Source: JANQRA01 sp035550735 (lineage in GTDB: Bacteria > Actinomycetota > Acidimicrobiia > Spongiisociales > ZC4RG35). From it: DNA of 64,000 nucleotides. Numbering within the stretch: position 1 is the stretch's first letter; each line of letters opens with the position of its first letter. A program made the position numbers and the translations under genes. The notes under the pieces were generated by a model, which saw only the letters and a program-made list of their open reading frames with translations, was not told the origin of the DNA and ran no database searches. Of this stretch, positions 26,498-35,246 are shown piece after piece. The DNA is taken from assembly GCA_035550735.1 (NCBI GenBank), contig DASZOM010000042.1:1-64000 (forward strand), given 5' to 3'.

Positions 26498-27248
26498 GCA
26501 GGAAGGGTATGTCGAAGAACACCCTCTGCAACCACGAGGAGATCTCGCCGACACCGCCGGCGAGCATGACGACGCCGAAGGCCGTCAAGAGCACGCCGGA
26601 GAGGATGTTGATGGGACGCAGGTATGGCTTGAGCCTGCCGAAGAGCTTGAAGAGCCCCAGCCCGGCGAGGAGGAAGGGCACTCCCAGGCCCAGGGAGTAG
26701 ACGACGAGGAGGAGCACCCCCTCGCCGAGAGTCTCCCGGGTCGACGCGGCCGCCAGGATCACGGTGAGGACCGGGCCTATGCACGGTGTCCAGCCGAACG
26801 CGAACGCCGCACCCATCACCGGTGGCGCCCACGCGCCCAGTCGGGACGGTCTCACCTGCAACCGCCGTTCCCGGCCGAGAAACGAGAGAAGGCCACCCTC
26901 GGTGACGGCCATCGCCACGATGAGCAGCCCGAAGACGATGATGATCACGCCGGCGATCCCGGTCAGGGTCGCCGAGTTCCGGACGAGGAGACTGCTGAGG
27001 GCAGTGGCGGTGGCGCCGATGGCGGCGAAGACGACGGTGAAGCCGACGATGAACAAGAGGATGACCCGGACCATCCGTCGAGTCGAGACCGCTCCCTCCT
27101 CCAGCTGGGCCGCCGAGTACCCGGACATCATCGACAGATAGCCGGGCAGCAGAGGAAGCACGCACGGTGAGACGAACGAGATGACACCGGCCCCGAAGGC
27201 GATGACCAGCTGGGCCAGATAGGCCGCATCTCGGACGTTCTCGAACAC
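26478..27248 (-). CDS. ccdA: CcdA/DsbD-type thiol-electron membrane transporter
   Basis: Carries reducing electrons across the membrane from thioredoxin to extracytoplasmic thiols, for cytochrome c maturation or disulfide reduction; 256 residues and six predicted helices. The two redox cysteines are in SPCVLPLLPGYL (helix 1) and GWTPCIGPVL (helix 4). The start is GTG at 27248 with GGGAG seven bases upstream. The same frame is open to 27947, but that part is shadow of the divergent MFS gene. No ResB or cytochrome genes lie nearby. Confidence 0.9.
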   Translation of the reverse strand: MFENVRDAAYLAQLVIAFGAGVISFVSPCVLPLLPGYLSMMSGYSAAQLEEGAVSTRRMVRVILLFIVGFTVVFAAIGATATALSSLLVRNSATLTGIAGVIIIVFGLLIVAMAVTEGGLLSFLGRERRLQVRPSRLGAWAPPVMGAAFAFGWTPCIGPVLTVILAAASTRETLGEGVLLLVVYSLGLGVPFLLAGLGLFKLFGRLKPYLRPINILSGVLLTAFGVVMLAGGVGEISSWLQRVFFDIPFLRDLADV

Positions 27249-27311
27249 GATGGCTCCCGGGACGGGTATCGACGACCCGATCTTCCCACACGCCCGGTTT
27301 ACGCTCGTCTC

Positions 27312-28556
27312 ATGCGCTCCGCCGCCCGCCGGGCCCTGGACCCGATCTTGCCGGCGGGACGTTTCACCCCGTTCGATCGGCGTGTGGTGTTCATCGTCTG
27401 GCTGGGCGGGGTCATCCAAGGCTTCGCCCAATCCCAGGCGAGCGCCAGCCTCCCCTTCACCCGGGAGGGGCTCGGCCTCACCGAGGGCGAGATGAGCCTG
27501 CTCCTCGGGATCGCCCGACTGGCCGCCTTCGCCGCCCTCCCCCTCGGCTGGATCGGCGATCACCGGGGCCGGAGGCGGCCGTATCTGATCGCGTTGACCC
27601 TGGTGGTGGTGGGTGGCTCGGTGGCAGGTCTGGTCGTCGAGGCATGGCAGTTCGGCCTGCTCCACTCCGTCCTCCGCACCGGGACCGCGGCGACCTCCGC
27701 CCTCGCGGTGGTGATCCTGGCGGAAACGGTGACCCCCGCGATCCGCGCCTACGCCATCTCCTTCTACGGGGCGGCGGTGTCTTTCGGCAGCGGTCTCGCC
27801 CTGATGGTGCTCCCCCTCGCCGACGATGGCGGCGAGTCGTGGCGCATCCCCTACCTGCTCACCGGGATCGGCTTTCTCCTCCTCCCCTTCCTGGTGCGCA
27901 AGGTGCCGGAGAGCACCGTGTACCGGCACGACCCCGAGGGCGGGCACTGGCGGGAGCTGACAGCCGGGGTGTGGGCGCGCAGATTCTGGACTGTGCTCGC
28001 AATCAACTTCCTCTCCTCCGCATACGGTGCGGTAGGCGCGGCCTTCTCCACCGAGCGTCTCATCTCCGACGTGGGCCTGTCCACGGGCTCGGCGGTCCTC
28101 GTCCTACTCGTGGGTGGGACCGCCGGTGCCATCGGGTTCTTCGTCGGCGGCCATCTGGCCGACGCGTGGGGTCGGCGACGGACCTCGATCGCAAGCCTGC
28201 TGCTCACGGTGGCGGGCGGGGTGACCCTCTATTCGTCGACCGCCGTCTGGCTGGTGACGCTGGCGGCACTGGTCTCGGCCTTCGGCACATTCGCCTTCGT
28301 CCCCGCCGGTGGGTCGCACCGCGCCGAGCTGTTCCCGACACGACTTCGGTCCAGCGCCAACACCGCCGCCACCAATGTCGCGCTTGCAGGCTCGGCCGTC
28401 GGGCTGATCTCCGGGATCTGGACGATCGAGTCGTTGGGGCTGTCCAACACCATCTATCTGCTCGGCGTGGGCATGGTGGTCGCCATCCTGCTCACCGCCA
28501 GGCTCGACGAGACCCGGGGTCAAGACCTGACGGCGGTGACGGCTGCACGCCGGTAG
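27312..28556 (+). CDS. MFS transporter
   Basis: A 414-residue major facilitator with 12 predicted membrane helices. The loop between helices 2 and 3 reads GWIGDHRGRRRPY, a good copy of the MFS G-x3-D-R-x-G-R-R motif; the counterpart in the second half is GGHLADAWGRRR. VPESTVYRHDP and the helix 4 region resemble the sugar/metabolite:H+ symporter branch, but the substrate is unknown. It diverges from ccdA (63 bases between starts) and its last 37 bases overlap the MATE gene tail-to-tail. Confidence 0.9.
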   Translation: MRSAARRALDPILPAGRFTPFDRRVVFIVWLGGVIQGFAQSQASASLPFTREGLGLTEGEMSLLLGIARLAAFAALPLGWIGDHRGRRRPYLIALTLVVVGGSVAGLVVEAWQFGLLHSVLRTGTAATSALAVVILAETVTPAIRAYAISFYGAAVSFGSGLALMVLPLADDGGESWRIPYLLTGIGFLLLPFLVRKVPESTVYRHDPEGGHWRELTAGVWARRFWTVLAINFLSSAYGAVGAAFSTERLISDVGLSTGSAVLVLLVGGTAGAIGFFVGGHLADAWGRRRTSIASLLLTVAGGVTLYSSTAVWLVTLAALVSAFGTFAFVPAGGSHRAELFPTRLRSSANTAATNVALAGSAVGLISGIWTIESLGLSNTIYLLGVGMVVAILLTARLDETRGQDLTAVTAARR

Positions 28557-29827
28557 CCGGCCAGGAAGACCACGCCTCGGACGACGAGCATGACGGCGAT
28601 CGCCCACCAGATCCCGTCTACGGACTCGCCCAATGGTGAGACCGCCATCAGCGTCACCGCCACCGCGGCTCCGGCCCCGGTGGACACGACCATCGTCCCC
28701 AGCGCCAGCATCCCCAGGAAGATTCCGTCGGCCACGAAGACGAGAGCCGCGATCGGCTCGATCAGAGCCACCACACCGCTGGCATGGACGGCGAGCCCGG
28801 CGACCGTCTCGTCGCTGGAGAGGAGCTCGAGGCCATGGCGCCCCACCCAAATGCCTGCCATCAGGATCAGCCCGGCGACCAGTCCCCAGCCGAGGAGACG
28901 ACGGTTGAGCCGTGACAGCGCGTCCAGGTCGCCGCGTGCCCCGGTCTCACCCACCATCGCCTGGGCGGCGATGGCGAAGGAGTCGGCGAGGAGCGCGGCG
29001 AGGAGGAAGACCTGTCCCACCAGTTGGTGGGCTGCGATCTGTTGCGGCCCGAGCCGGGTGGCGGTCGAGGCGGCGAAAGTCAGAGCGAACAGCAGCAGAC
29101 CGGTGCGTGCGGTGAGGAGGACGCCATTCCTCCCCAGGTCGAGGAGGGACGGCAGGCTCTCCCGGAGCCCACGGGGGCGCGCCGCCATGTCACGATTCAT
29201 GATCAATCTGAGAAACCAGATCGCACCGGCGTACTGGGCGAAGGCCGTCGCCACCGCAGCGCCGGCGAGACCCCAGCCGAAAGTGAAGATGAGAAGGGGG
29301 TCGAGCACGACGTTGATCAGGTTGACCCCGAGTGCCACCAGCAGCGGGGTTCGTGTGTCCTTGTGCCCGCGGAACGCCCCATGACCGGCGGTCACCACGA
29401 GCACTGCGGGAGCCGCCAGCCCGCGTATCCGCAGATAGGTGACCGCAGGGCCGGCCAGCTCGTCCTCTGCGCCCATCAGCTCGACCAGCATGGGGGCGGC
29501 CAGCTCCAGGATCACCGTTACCAGGATCCCCAGCCCCACTGCGAGCACCAGGGCGTCGCCAATCCAGCGGCGCGCCTCCTCGACGGCTCCCCGCCCCAAT
29601 GCCCTGGCGACCACCGGTGTCACGACGTAGGCGAGGAAGTTGAATGCGAAGAAGGCAAAGCTGAACAGGGCTGTGTCGACACCGAGCGCGGCGAGCTCGA
29701 CCGTCCCCAAACGGGCGACGAAGGCGGTGTCGACGAGGGTGAGGAGAGGATCGATGGCGAGGGCACCCAGGGCGGGGACGGCCAGGCCCAGGATTTCCCG
29801 GTTGCCCGACCCGAGCCCCCGTTTCAC
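28520..29827 (-). CDS. MATE-family efflux transporter
   Basis: Twelve-helix cation-coupled multidrug/toxin efflux protein of 435 residues. The two homologous halves are visible: ILGLAVPALGALAIDPLLTLVDTAFVARLG near the N-terminus is the MatE signature region, and RTGLLLFALTFAASTATRLG opens the second half. Its GTG start overlaps the nth stop by GTGA at 29827-29824, which rules out the longer frame to 30091. It looks like the DinF branch. The stop overlaps the convergent MFS gene. Confidence 0.92.
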   Translation of the reverse strand: MKRGLGSGNREILGLAVPALGALAIDPLLTLVDTAFVARLGTVELAALGVDTALFSFAFFAFNFLAYVVTPVVARALGRGAVEEARRWIGDALVLAVGLGILVTVILELAAPMLVELMGAEDELAGPAVTYLRIRGLAAPAVLVVTAGHGAFRGHKDTRTPLLVALGVNLINVVLDPLLIFTFGWGLAGAAVATAFAQYAGAIWFLRLIMNRDMAARPRGLRESLPSLLDLGRNGVLLTARTGLLLFALTFAASTATRLGPQQIAAHQLVGQVFLLAALLADSFAIAAQAMVGETGARGDLDALSRLNRRLLGWGLVAGLILMAGIWVGRHGLELLSSDETVAGLAVHASGVVALIEPIAALVFVADGIFLGMLALGTMVVSTGAGAAVAVTLMAVSPLGESVDGIWWAIAVMLVVRGVVFLAGYRRAAVTAVRS

Positions 29828-30516
29828 CTGGGCGTCTTCCCGGCCGCCTCGAAACGCCCGGGCCACTCGCAGAGGTTGAACAGCTCGCAGGCCCCACATT
29901 CGGGCCGGCGGGCATCGCACGTGTCCCTTCCGAACTGGATGAAGCGCATCGAGATCCCTGCCCAGTCGGCGCGGGGATAGAGGGCCTTGAGGTCGGTCTC
30001 GATCCGGACCGGGTCGGTCTGCTTGGTGAGACCGAGCCGACGGGCGACGCGCTTGACGTGTGTGTCCACCGCGATCGCGGGCTGCTTCCACACCTCTGCC
30101 AGCACCACCGACGCCGTCTTCCTCCCCACCCCGCGCAGCCGGACCAGGTCGTCGAGGGAGGGCGGCACCTCGCCGCCGAACAGCTCCTCGACATCACGGG
30201 ATAGAGCGATTATGGAGCGGGTCTTCTGCCGGTAGAACCCGGTCGAGTACACCAGGGCCTCGACATCCTCGGGATCGGCGTCGGCCAGCTCGGCCGGGCC
30301 GGGATAGCGGTCGAAGAGCTTGGGGGCAACCCGGTTCACGTTCTCGTCGGTGGTCTGGGCCGAGAGCACCGTCACCACGAGGAGCTGCCAGGCGTTCTCG
30401 TAGTCGAGGGCAGTGCCGATCTCGGGGTATCTGGCGCGGAGGCGATTGAGGACGGTGCGCGCCTTGCCCCGTTCCGTCGGTGTTGGGGTCGAACCATCGG
30501 CCCTGACTCCTGGCAT
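29824..30516 (-). CDS. nth: Endonuclease III
   Basis: DNA glycosylase/AP lyase that removes oxidised pyrimidines; 230 residues from the ATG at 30516. The helix-hairpin-helix LRGVGRKTASVVL carries the catalytic Lys133, and VDTH gives Asp151. The C-terminal [4Fe-4S] cluster is complete: Cys200, 207, 210 and 216 in a C-x6-C-x2-C-x5-C spacing. A longer frame to 30603 would overlap the divergent EamA gene. It is coupled to the MATE gene by a four-base overlap. Confidence 0.96.
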   Translation of the reverse strand: MPGVRADGSTPTPTERGKARTVLNRLRARYPEIGTALDYENAWQLLVVTVLSAQTTDENVNRVAPKLFDRYPGPAELADADPEDVEALVYSTGFYRQKTRSIIALSRDVEELFGGEVPPSLDDLVRLRGVGRKTASVVLAEVWKQPAIAVDTHVKRVARRLGLTKQTDPVRIETDLKALYPRADWAGISMRFIQFGRDTCDARRPECGACELFNLCEWPGRFEAAGKTPR

Positions 30517-30554
30517 GGCGGGCACAGTATCCGCTGGATCTAGGCTCCCCCGCC

Positions 30555-31442
30555 GTGTTCCAGGCTCGAGAGAACCGCGCCGTGCTGGCCCTGGTAGGGG
30601 CATCGTTCATATTCGGAGCCACCTTCGTCGTGGTCAAGGCGGCGCTGGACGGCATCGCGCCGGTCGGCTTCGTGGCATGGAGGTTCCTGATCGGAGCGCT
30701 GATCCTCGCCGCGCTGGCCATTCCCCGAGGTGGCGAGATCTGGCGTCACGGCGCCCTGGCCGGGGTCGCCCTGTTCACGGGGTACGCACTGCAGACGGCG
30801 GGGCTGGTGTCGACCGGAGCCGCCAACTCGGCGTTGATCACCGGTCTGTACGTGGTCATCACCCCCTTTCTCGCGTCGCTGATGGCACGACGGCGGCCCA
30901 GCCCTTGGGTGGTGGCAGGGGCGGCTGGCGCCTTCCTTGGCGTCGCACTCCTGACCGGGATCGAAGACCTCAGCCTGGCTCCGGGCGACCTGCTGACCGT
31001 GGGTTGCGCCCTGGCCTTCTCGGTCCACATCGTGGTGTTGGCTCACTACGCGCATCGACATCCGGTCATCCCCTTCACCACGGTTCAGCTGGTGACGACC
31101 GCCGTGCTCGCCTTTCCCGCCGCTCTCGTCTTCGAGGGAGGGGTTTCGCTTCCCGACAGGTCGGTGTGGGCGGCCCTCGCTCTCACCGGGATCGGGGTGA
31201 CGGCCGGGGCCTTCCTCCTCCAGATCTGGGCACAGACGGTGGTGGGGGCGAGCACCGCGGCGGTCGTGCTGGCCGCAGAGCCGGCCTTCGGAGTCGCCAC
31301 CGCCTGGATCGTGCTAGGCGAGCGTCTCAGCCTGCAGGGCTGGGCCGGGGCCGCCCTGATCGTCGCCGCCATATATGTGGTCGTGACCCGCCAGCACGAC
31401 ACCGCGTCACGCGAGGCGGAGGCGGTGACTCCTGCTCACTGA
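30555..31442 (+). CDS. EamA/DMT-family transporter
   Basis: A 295-residue protein with ten predicted membrane helices in two EamA repeats: FGATFVVVKAALDGIAPVGFVAWRF opens the first and TAAVVLAAEPAFGVATAWIVLGE ends the second, both classical drug/metabolite transporter patterns. The start is GTG at 30555. It is divergent from nth with 38 bases between starts, and its last 7 bases overlap the convergent small membrane gene. The substrate is unknown. Confidence 0.9.
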   Translation: MFQARENRAVLALVGASFIFGATFVVVKAALDGIAPVGFVAWRFLIGALILAALAIPRGGEIWRHGALAGVALFTGYALQTAGLVSTGAANSALITGLYVVITPFLASLMARRRPSPWVVAGAAGAFLGVALLTGIEDLSLAPGDLLTVGCALAFSVHIVVLAHYAHRHPVIPFTTVQLVTTAVLAFPAALVFEGGVSLPDRSVWAALALTGIGVTAGAFLLQIWAQTVVGASTAAVVLAAEPAFGVATAWIVLGERLSLQGWAGAALIVAAIYVVVTRQHDTASREAEAVTPAH

Positions 31443-31756
31443 CTGACCTGATAGGAGTCGTCGCGGAGTCGGCGGGCGACGCGCATCAGCATCCTGATCC
31501 CGAGCACCACCAGGAAGAGGGCCAGGCTGAGGACCAACACCAGCTCGGCGCCGGTGGAGTACGGCTTGTCACAGGCCTGGAGACCACCGGGGCAGAGACC
31601 CCAGCCGGTGCCACCGTCGAGCAGGTCGATGAGCACCAGGATGGGCACTATTCCGATGGCGATGGCCAGCGCCAGGAGCACGAAAACCCCAAGCCTGACG
31701 AGGAACGCGGCCACAACACCGACAAAGTAACCGGGAAGTCGGGTCAATTGGCTCAA
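31436..31756 (-). CDS. Small membrane protein, unknown function
   Basis: A 106-residue protein with two predicted membrane helices (about 13-46 and 68-92). The loop between them, GLCPGGLQACDKPYSTG, has two cysteines that could form a disulfide if outside. A basic stretch (RMLMRVARRLRDD) follows the second helix, fitting a cytoplasmic C-terminus. I do not recognise a family. It ends tail-to-tail over the EamA gene by 7 bases and lies 9 bases from the folA stop on the same strand. Confidence 0.7.
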   Translation of the reverse strand: MSQLTRLPGYFVGVVAAFLVRLGVFVLLALAIAIGIVPILVLIDLLDGGTGWGLCPGGLQACDKPYSTGAELVLVLSLALFLVVLGIRMLMRVARRLRDDSYQVSQ

Positions 31757-31765
31757 TGGGGACGA

Positions 31766-32233
31766 TCAGACCCGGTCGTAGCTCACGAAGCTGTAACCGG
31801 GACGAGGCTCTCGTGCCACCTCCCGCCATCGGGACCAGTCCACTTCGGGGAACCGGGTGTCTCCCTCGGGCTCCGCATCTACCTCGGTCAGCTCCAATCG
31901 ATCGGCCACGGTAAGAGCCTGGCGATAGACATCGGCTCCTCCCGCGACGAACACGTCATCGCCATGCAGCTTCGACATTCTCACCGCCTCGTCGAGCGAC
32001 CGGGCGACGGTCACGCCATCGCGCGACCAATCGGGGTCGTTGGTGAGGACGATGTTGGTTCTGCCCGGGAGGGGACGCCCGATGGAGTCGAAGGTCGCCC
32101 GGCCCATCACGATGGGATGTCCCATGGTGAGCCGTTTGAACCGTGTCAGGTCCTCGGGGATGTTCCACGGGAGCCGGCCATCCACCCCGATGACGCCGTT
32201 TCGGGCGACGGCGGCGACGATGACTATCGGCAA
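31766..32233 (-). CDS. folA: Dihydrofolate reductase
   Basis: Reduces dihydrofolate to tetrahydrofolate with NADPH; about 155 residues. Family marks are NGVIGVDGRLPWNIPEDL near the N-terminus (the Trp and the acidic Asp/Glu of the active site), GRATFDSIGRPLPGRTN and FVAGGADVYRQAL. The start is probably the TTG at 32233, four bases after the thyA stop; no better codon exists in frame without deep overlap. It regenerates the folate that ThyA, encoded just upstream, oxidises. Confidence 0.94.
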   Translation of the reverse strand: MPIVIVAAVARNGVIGVDGRLPWNIPEDLTRFKRLTMGHPIVMGRATFDSIGRPLPGRTNIVLTNDPDWSRDGVTVARSLDEAVRMSKLHGDDVFVAGGADVYRQALTVADRLELTEVDAEPEGDTRFPEVDWSRWREVAREPRPGYSFVSYDRV

Positions 32234-32237
32234 CGAC

Positions 32238-33032
32238 TCAGACGGCGACCGGAGCCCGGATCGCCGGATGAGGGTCGTAGCCGAGGACCTCCACGTCGTC
32301 GAGATCGAAGTCGTCGAGACTTCGTCGCTCCGGGTTGAGACGGAGAGTGGGGAGAGCACGCGGCTCACGCTCGAGTTGAAGGCGGGCCTGCTCGACGTGG
32401 TTTCGATAGAGATGGGTGTCCCCCATCGTGTGGACGAAATCGCCGACACCAAGGTCGCAGACATGGGCGACCATGTGAGTGAGCAGGGCGTACGAGGCGA
32501 TGTTGAATGGCACACCCAGGAACACGTCGGCCGACCTCTGGTAGAGCTGGCAGCTGAGCTTGCCCTCGGAGACATAGAACTGGAACAGGGTGTGACAAGG
32601 AGGCAGGGCCATCTCGTCCACGTCGGCGACATTCCAGGCACTGACGATGTGACGCCGCGAGTCAGGGTTGTCCCTGATCGACCTCACCACCCGGGCGATC
32701 TGGTCGACGGAGCTGCCGTCCGGTGTCGGCCAGGAGCGCCATTGGTACCCGTACACCGGGCCCAGGTCGCCGTGCTCGTCCGCCCACTCGTCCCAGATCG
32801 TCACCCCGCGATCGTGGAGCCATCCGACATTGGTCGACCCGCGCAGGAACCAGAGCAACTCGGCAACGACCGAGCGGAGGTGGACCTTCTTGGTGGTCAC
32901 CACCGGGAAGCCGGCCGACAGGTCGAAGCGCATCTGATGCCCGAAGACCGACAGGGTCCCCGTCCCGGTCCGGTCGTCCTTGCCGACTCCCTCTGCCAGC
33001 ACCCGCTCGAGAAGGTCGTGGTACTGCAGCAC
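32238..33032 (-). CDS. thyA: Thymidylate synthase
   Basis: Makes dTMP from dUMP with methylene-tetrahydrofolate. From the GTG at 33032 it has 264 residues, the same length as the E. coli enzyme, and places the catalytic Cys of LPPCHTLFQF at 146 as in E. coli. An ATG at 33071 would add 13 residues. Other marks are DRTGTGTLSVFG, the RR pair SRRHIVSAWN and GVPFNIASYALL. It forms an operon with folA and is divergent from the 72-residue gene at 33104. Confidence 0.97.
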   Translation of the reverse strand: MLQYHDLLERVLAEGVGKDDRTGTGTLSVFGHQMRFDLSAGFPVVTTKKVHLRSVVAELLWFLRGSTNVGWLHDRGVTIWDEWADEHGDLGPVYGYQWRSWPTPDGSSVDQIARVVRSIRDNPDSRRHIVSAWNVADVDEMALPPCHTLFQFYVSEGKLSCQLYQRSADVFLGVPFNIASYALLTHMVAHVCDLGVGDFVHTMGDTHLYRNHVEQARLQLEREPRALPTLRLNPERRSLDDFDLDDVEVLGYDPHPAIRAPVAV

Positions 33033-33103
33033 CGCGCCATCGTACCGGCGGGCTGCTCCGGGCCGGGTCATACCCGGCGTCTTTCATCGTTAGGGTTGGC
33101 GTC

Positions 33104-33322
33104 ATGGCCAAGTTCGATGTCGACGCCATGCTGGAGCGCTACAAGCAGCGCGCTGCAGCCGTGCGCGAGCGCCCCCTGCCCCCCGTCGCCGGTGAGGAGC
33201 GCAGGAAGTTCGTCGAGCAGGCAGAGACCGACTACACCGACTACGCACTGGTCGCCAGCGCCGCCTGGGAGATCGACGACGCCCACCTCGTCCTCAAGAT
33301 CCCGCTGCAGGGCAGCGGCTAG
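33104..33322 (+). CDS. Small conserved-looking protein leading the ArsA pair
   Basis: A 72-residue acidic/basic protein without membrane segments or cysteines. The N-terminal half (FDVDAMLERYKQRAAAVRER) is helical; the C-terminal half (DYALVASAAWEIDDAHLVLK) looks like a small beta/alpha unit. I do not recognise it. It begins 71 bases from the thyA start on the other strand and lies 14 bases upstream of the first ArsA gene, so it is the first gene of that operon. A short partner gene beside the ArsA pair makes a functional link plausible. Confidence 0.7.
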   Translation: MAKFDVDAMLERYKQRAAAVRERPLPPVAGEERRKFVEQAETDYTDYALVASAAWEIDDAHLVLKIPLQGSG

Positions 33323-33336
33323 GACGCGCCCGCCGG

Positions 33337-34179
33337 ATGCTCGACAAGCGTCTGGTGCTCGTCTCCGGCAAGGGCGGTGCCGGCAAGTCGGCGGTCGCCG
33401 CGGGCCTCGCCCTGTTGGGGCAGCGCCGGGGGCTGCGCGTACTCGCCATCGCCATGGAGCCGGCGGGCGGTCTCGCCACCCACTTCGGCACGAACGAGCT
33501 CACCTTCACCCCCCGTGAGGTCCGACCCGGTCTCCACGCCATGCGGATGGTCCGATCCGAGGCGCTCCTCGAGTACCTGTCGATACAGCTGAGACTCCCC
33601 GGGATGGGGCGCTTCGGCGCCGTGGCCCGGGCGTTCGACGCCCTGGCGACCGCCGCCCCCGCCGTGCGCGAGATCGTCACGATCGGGAAGATCCTCTGGG
33701 AGGTCAAAGAGGAGCGATGGGACGTGGTGGTGGTGGACGCCCCGCCGACCGGGCAGATATCGAGCTACCTCCAGGCGCCGGTGACCATCTCGGAGCTGGT
33801 GACGACCGGCCGGATCTCCGGGGAGGCCGAGTGGATGGCAGGCACACTGGCCGATCCGGACGCCACCGCCATGGTGCTGGTGACGTTGCCCGAGGAGCTG
33901 CCCACGGCCGAGACCCGGGAGACCATCGACTGGGTGAAGCGCTCCGGTGTGGTCCCAGACCCGACGGTCATCGCCAACAGAGTGCTGGCGCCGGTCACCG
34001 AGGAGGGGGCCACCGGCATCGTCGGCGACATGGTGGCGCTGCATCGCTCGCTCTGGGCCGAGCAACAGGTCTGGCTGACCAAGCTGCCTCCTGATCTCAG
34101 CCTTCCCTACCTGTTCGGGCTGTTCACACCGGGCGAGGTCGCCGCCCACATGAGTGACGAGCTGGAGGCTCTGGCGTGA
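33337..34179 (+). CDS. ArsA/Get3-family ATPase (first of pair)
   Basis: A 280-residue P-loop ATPase of the SIMIBI class. The deviant Walker A SGKGGAGKS at 10-18 has the signature Lys (KGGxGKS) that reaches across a dimer in ArsA, Get3 and MinD. The switch region VVVDAPPTGQ is at about residue 135. The arsenite-binding cysteines of ArsA are absent. It overlaps the second ATPase gene by GTGA. Paired ArsA-like ATPases (Rv3679/Rv3680) are known in mycobacteria, where they are linked to envelope and glycerol-related phenotypes; relation to that pair is likely but unproven. Confidence 0.88.
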   Translation: MLDKRLVLVSGKGGAGKSAVAAGLALLGQRRGLRVLAIAMEPAGGLATHFGTNELTFTPREVRPGLHAMRMVRSEALLEYLSIQLRLPGMGRFGAVARAFDALATAAPAVREIVTIGKILWEVKEERWDVVVVDAPPTGQISSYLQAPVTISELVTTGRISGEAEWMAGTLADPDATAMVLVTLPEELPTAETRETIDWVKRSGVVPDPTVIANRVLAPVTEEGATGIVGDMVALHRSLWAEQQVWLTKLPPDLSLPYLFGLFTPGEVAAHMSDELEALA

Positions 34180-35207
34180 CCCGCACCGTGCTGGTCACCG
34201 GGGCCGGCGGCGTCGGCAAGACCACCCTGGCCGCGGCCATCGCCGTCGATGCCGCACGGCGGGGGGTGCGCACGCTGGTGGTCACCGTCGACCCGGCCCG
34301 ACGTCTCGCCGGGGCCCTGGGAGTGGAGGACCTGACCGACGAGCCCCAGCCCCACGCCGAGGAGCCCAACCTGTGGTCGGCGATGCTCGACTCGAAGGCA
34401 TCCTGGCGGGCGGTGGCGATGCGGCACGCCGACCCCGAGGTGGCCACCCGACTGGCCGACAACGAATTCTTCCAGGCGGCATCGGAGCACTTCCCGGCCT
34501 CACAGTCGTATGCGGCGGCCGACCAGGCGGTGACCTTCGTGCAGGCGAGGGTCTGGGACCTGGTGATCGTCGACACCCCGCCGTCGGGTGGCGGCATCGA
34601 CTTCTTCACCGCTCCGGCGCAGATGGCCGACCTGGTCGGGGGCAGGCTGTTGCGCTGGATCACCGGCGGGCCACTGCCGGCGCGCAGGTTCTTCTTCGAC
34701 CGCGCCGCCCGCCCGATGCTGCGCATCGCCGACACCATCCTGGGGTCCGGCCTGTTGGAGAGGATCTCCGAGTTCCTCCTCGACCTGCGCACCACCTACG
34801 ACGGTGTCGCCAGGAGGGGCAGGGAGATCGAAGCCGTGCTCCGCGAGGCCTCGATCCTCGTGGTGACCACCGCCGACCCGGCCCCGATCGCCGAGGCGGT
34901 CCGCTTCTACAGGCACCTCCCAGATCTCGCCTCGGTGCCGGTGGCGGTGGTGTTCAACCGTGCCCTTCCCGAGGAGTGGGCGCAGGCGGCTCCGCCCCCC
35001 GACGCATCCGCAGAGCTCGGCCAGGTGGTCCTACAATGGAGTGCGGAGACCTTGCGTCAGGCCGATGCCAGGACCGAGTTCTCCACGCGATATGGGGCCG
35101 CGGTCGCCAAGGTCCCTTGGGAGCCCGACCCCCCAACCGACCTCGACGGCCTCGCCTCGTTGCTGGAAGGTGCGGAGGGGATGCCCTGGGAAGCGCTGCT
35201 TCCCTGA
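34176..35207 (+). CDS. ArsA/Get3-family ATPase (second of pair)
   Basis: A 343-residue paralogue of the preceding ATPase. Walker A is GAGGVGKTT at 9-17: the signature Lys position is Ala, while the second Lys is kept. The switch II region VIVDTPPSGGG is near residue 130, and a helical insert rich in Arg/Leu/Phe (about 165-215) could form a hydrophobic client-binding or membrane-contact surface. The four-base overlap with the first gene argues for a stoichiometric heterodimer. A HAD phosphatase gene follows after about 40 bases. Confidence 0.88.
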   Translation: MTRTVLVTGAGGVGKTTLAAAIAVDAARRGVRTLVVTVDPARRLAGALGVEDLTDEPQPHAEEPNLWSAMLDSKASWRAVAMRHADPEVATRLADNEFFQAASEHFPASQSYAAADQAVTFVQARVWDLVIVDTPPSGGGIDFFTAPAQMADLVGGRLLRWITGGPLPARRFFFDRAARPMLRIADTILGSGLLERISEFLLDLRTTYDGVARRGREIEAVLREASILVVTTADPAPIAEAVRFYRHLPDLASVPVAVVFNRALPEEWAQAAPPPDASAELGQVVLQWSAETLRQADARTEFSTRYGAAVAKVPWEPDPPTDLDGLASLLEGAEGMPWEALLP

Positions 35208-35246
35208 GCCCATTGCCCAGGCCTGCGCCTGACTTAGATTGTGCAG

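Noticed and set aside
27249..27947. N-terminal extension of CcdA
   Set aside because: Lies antisense to the MFS gene and lacks membrane character; GTG 27248 has a ribosome-binding site and a standard N-terminus.
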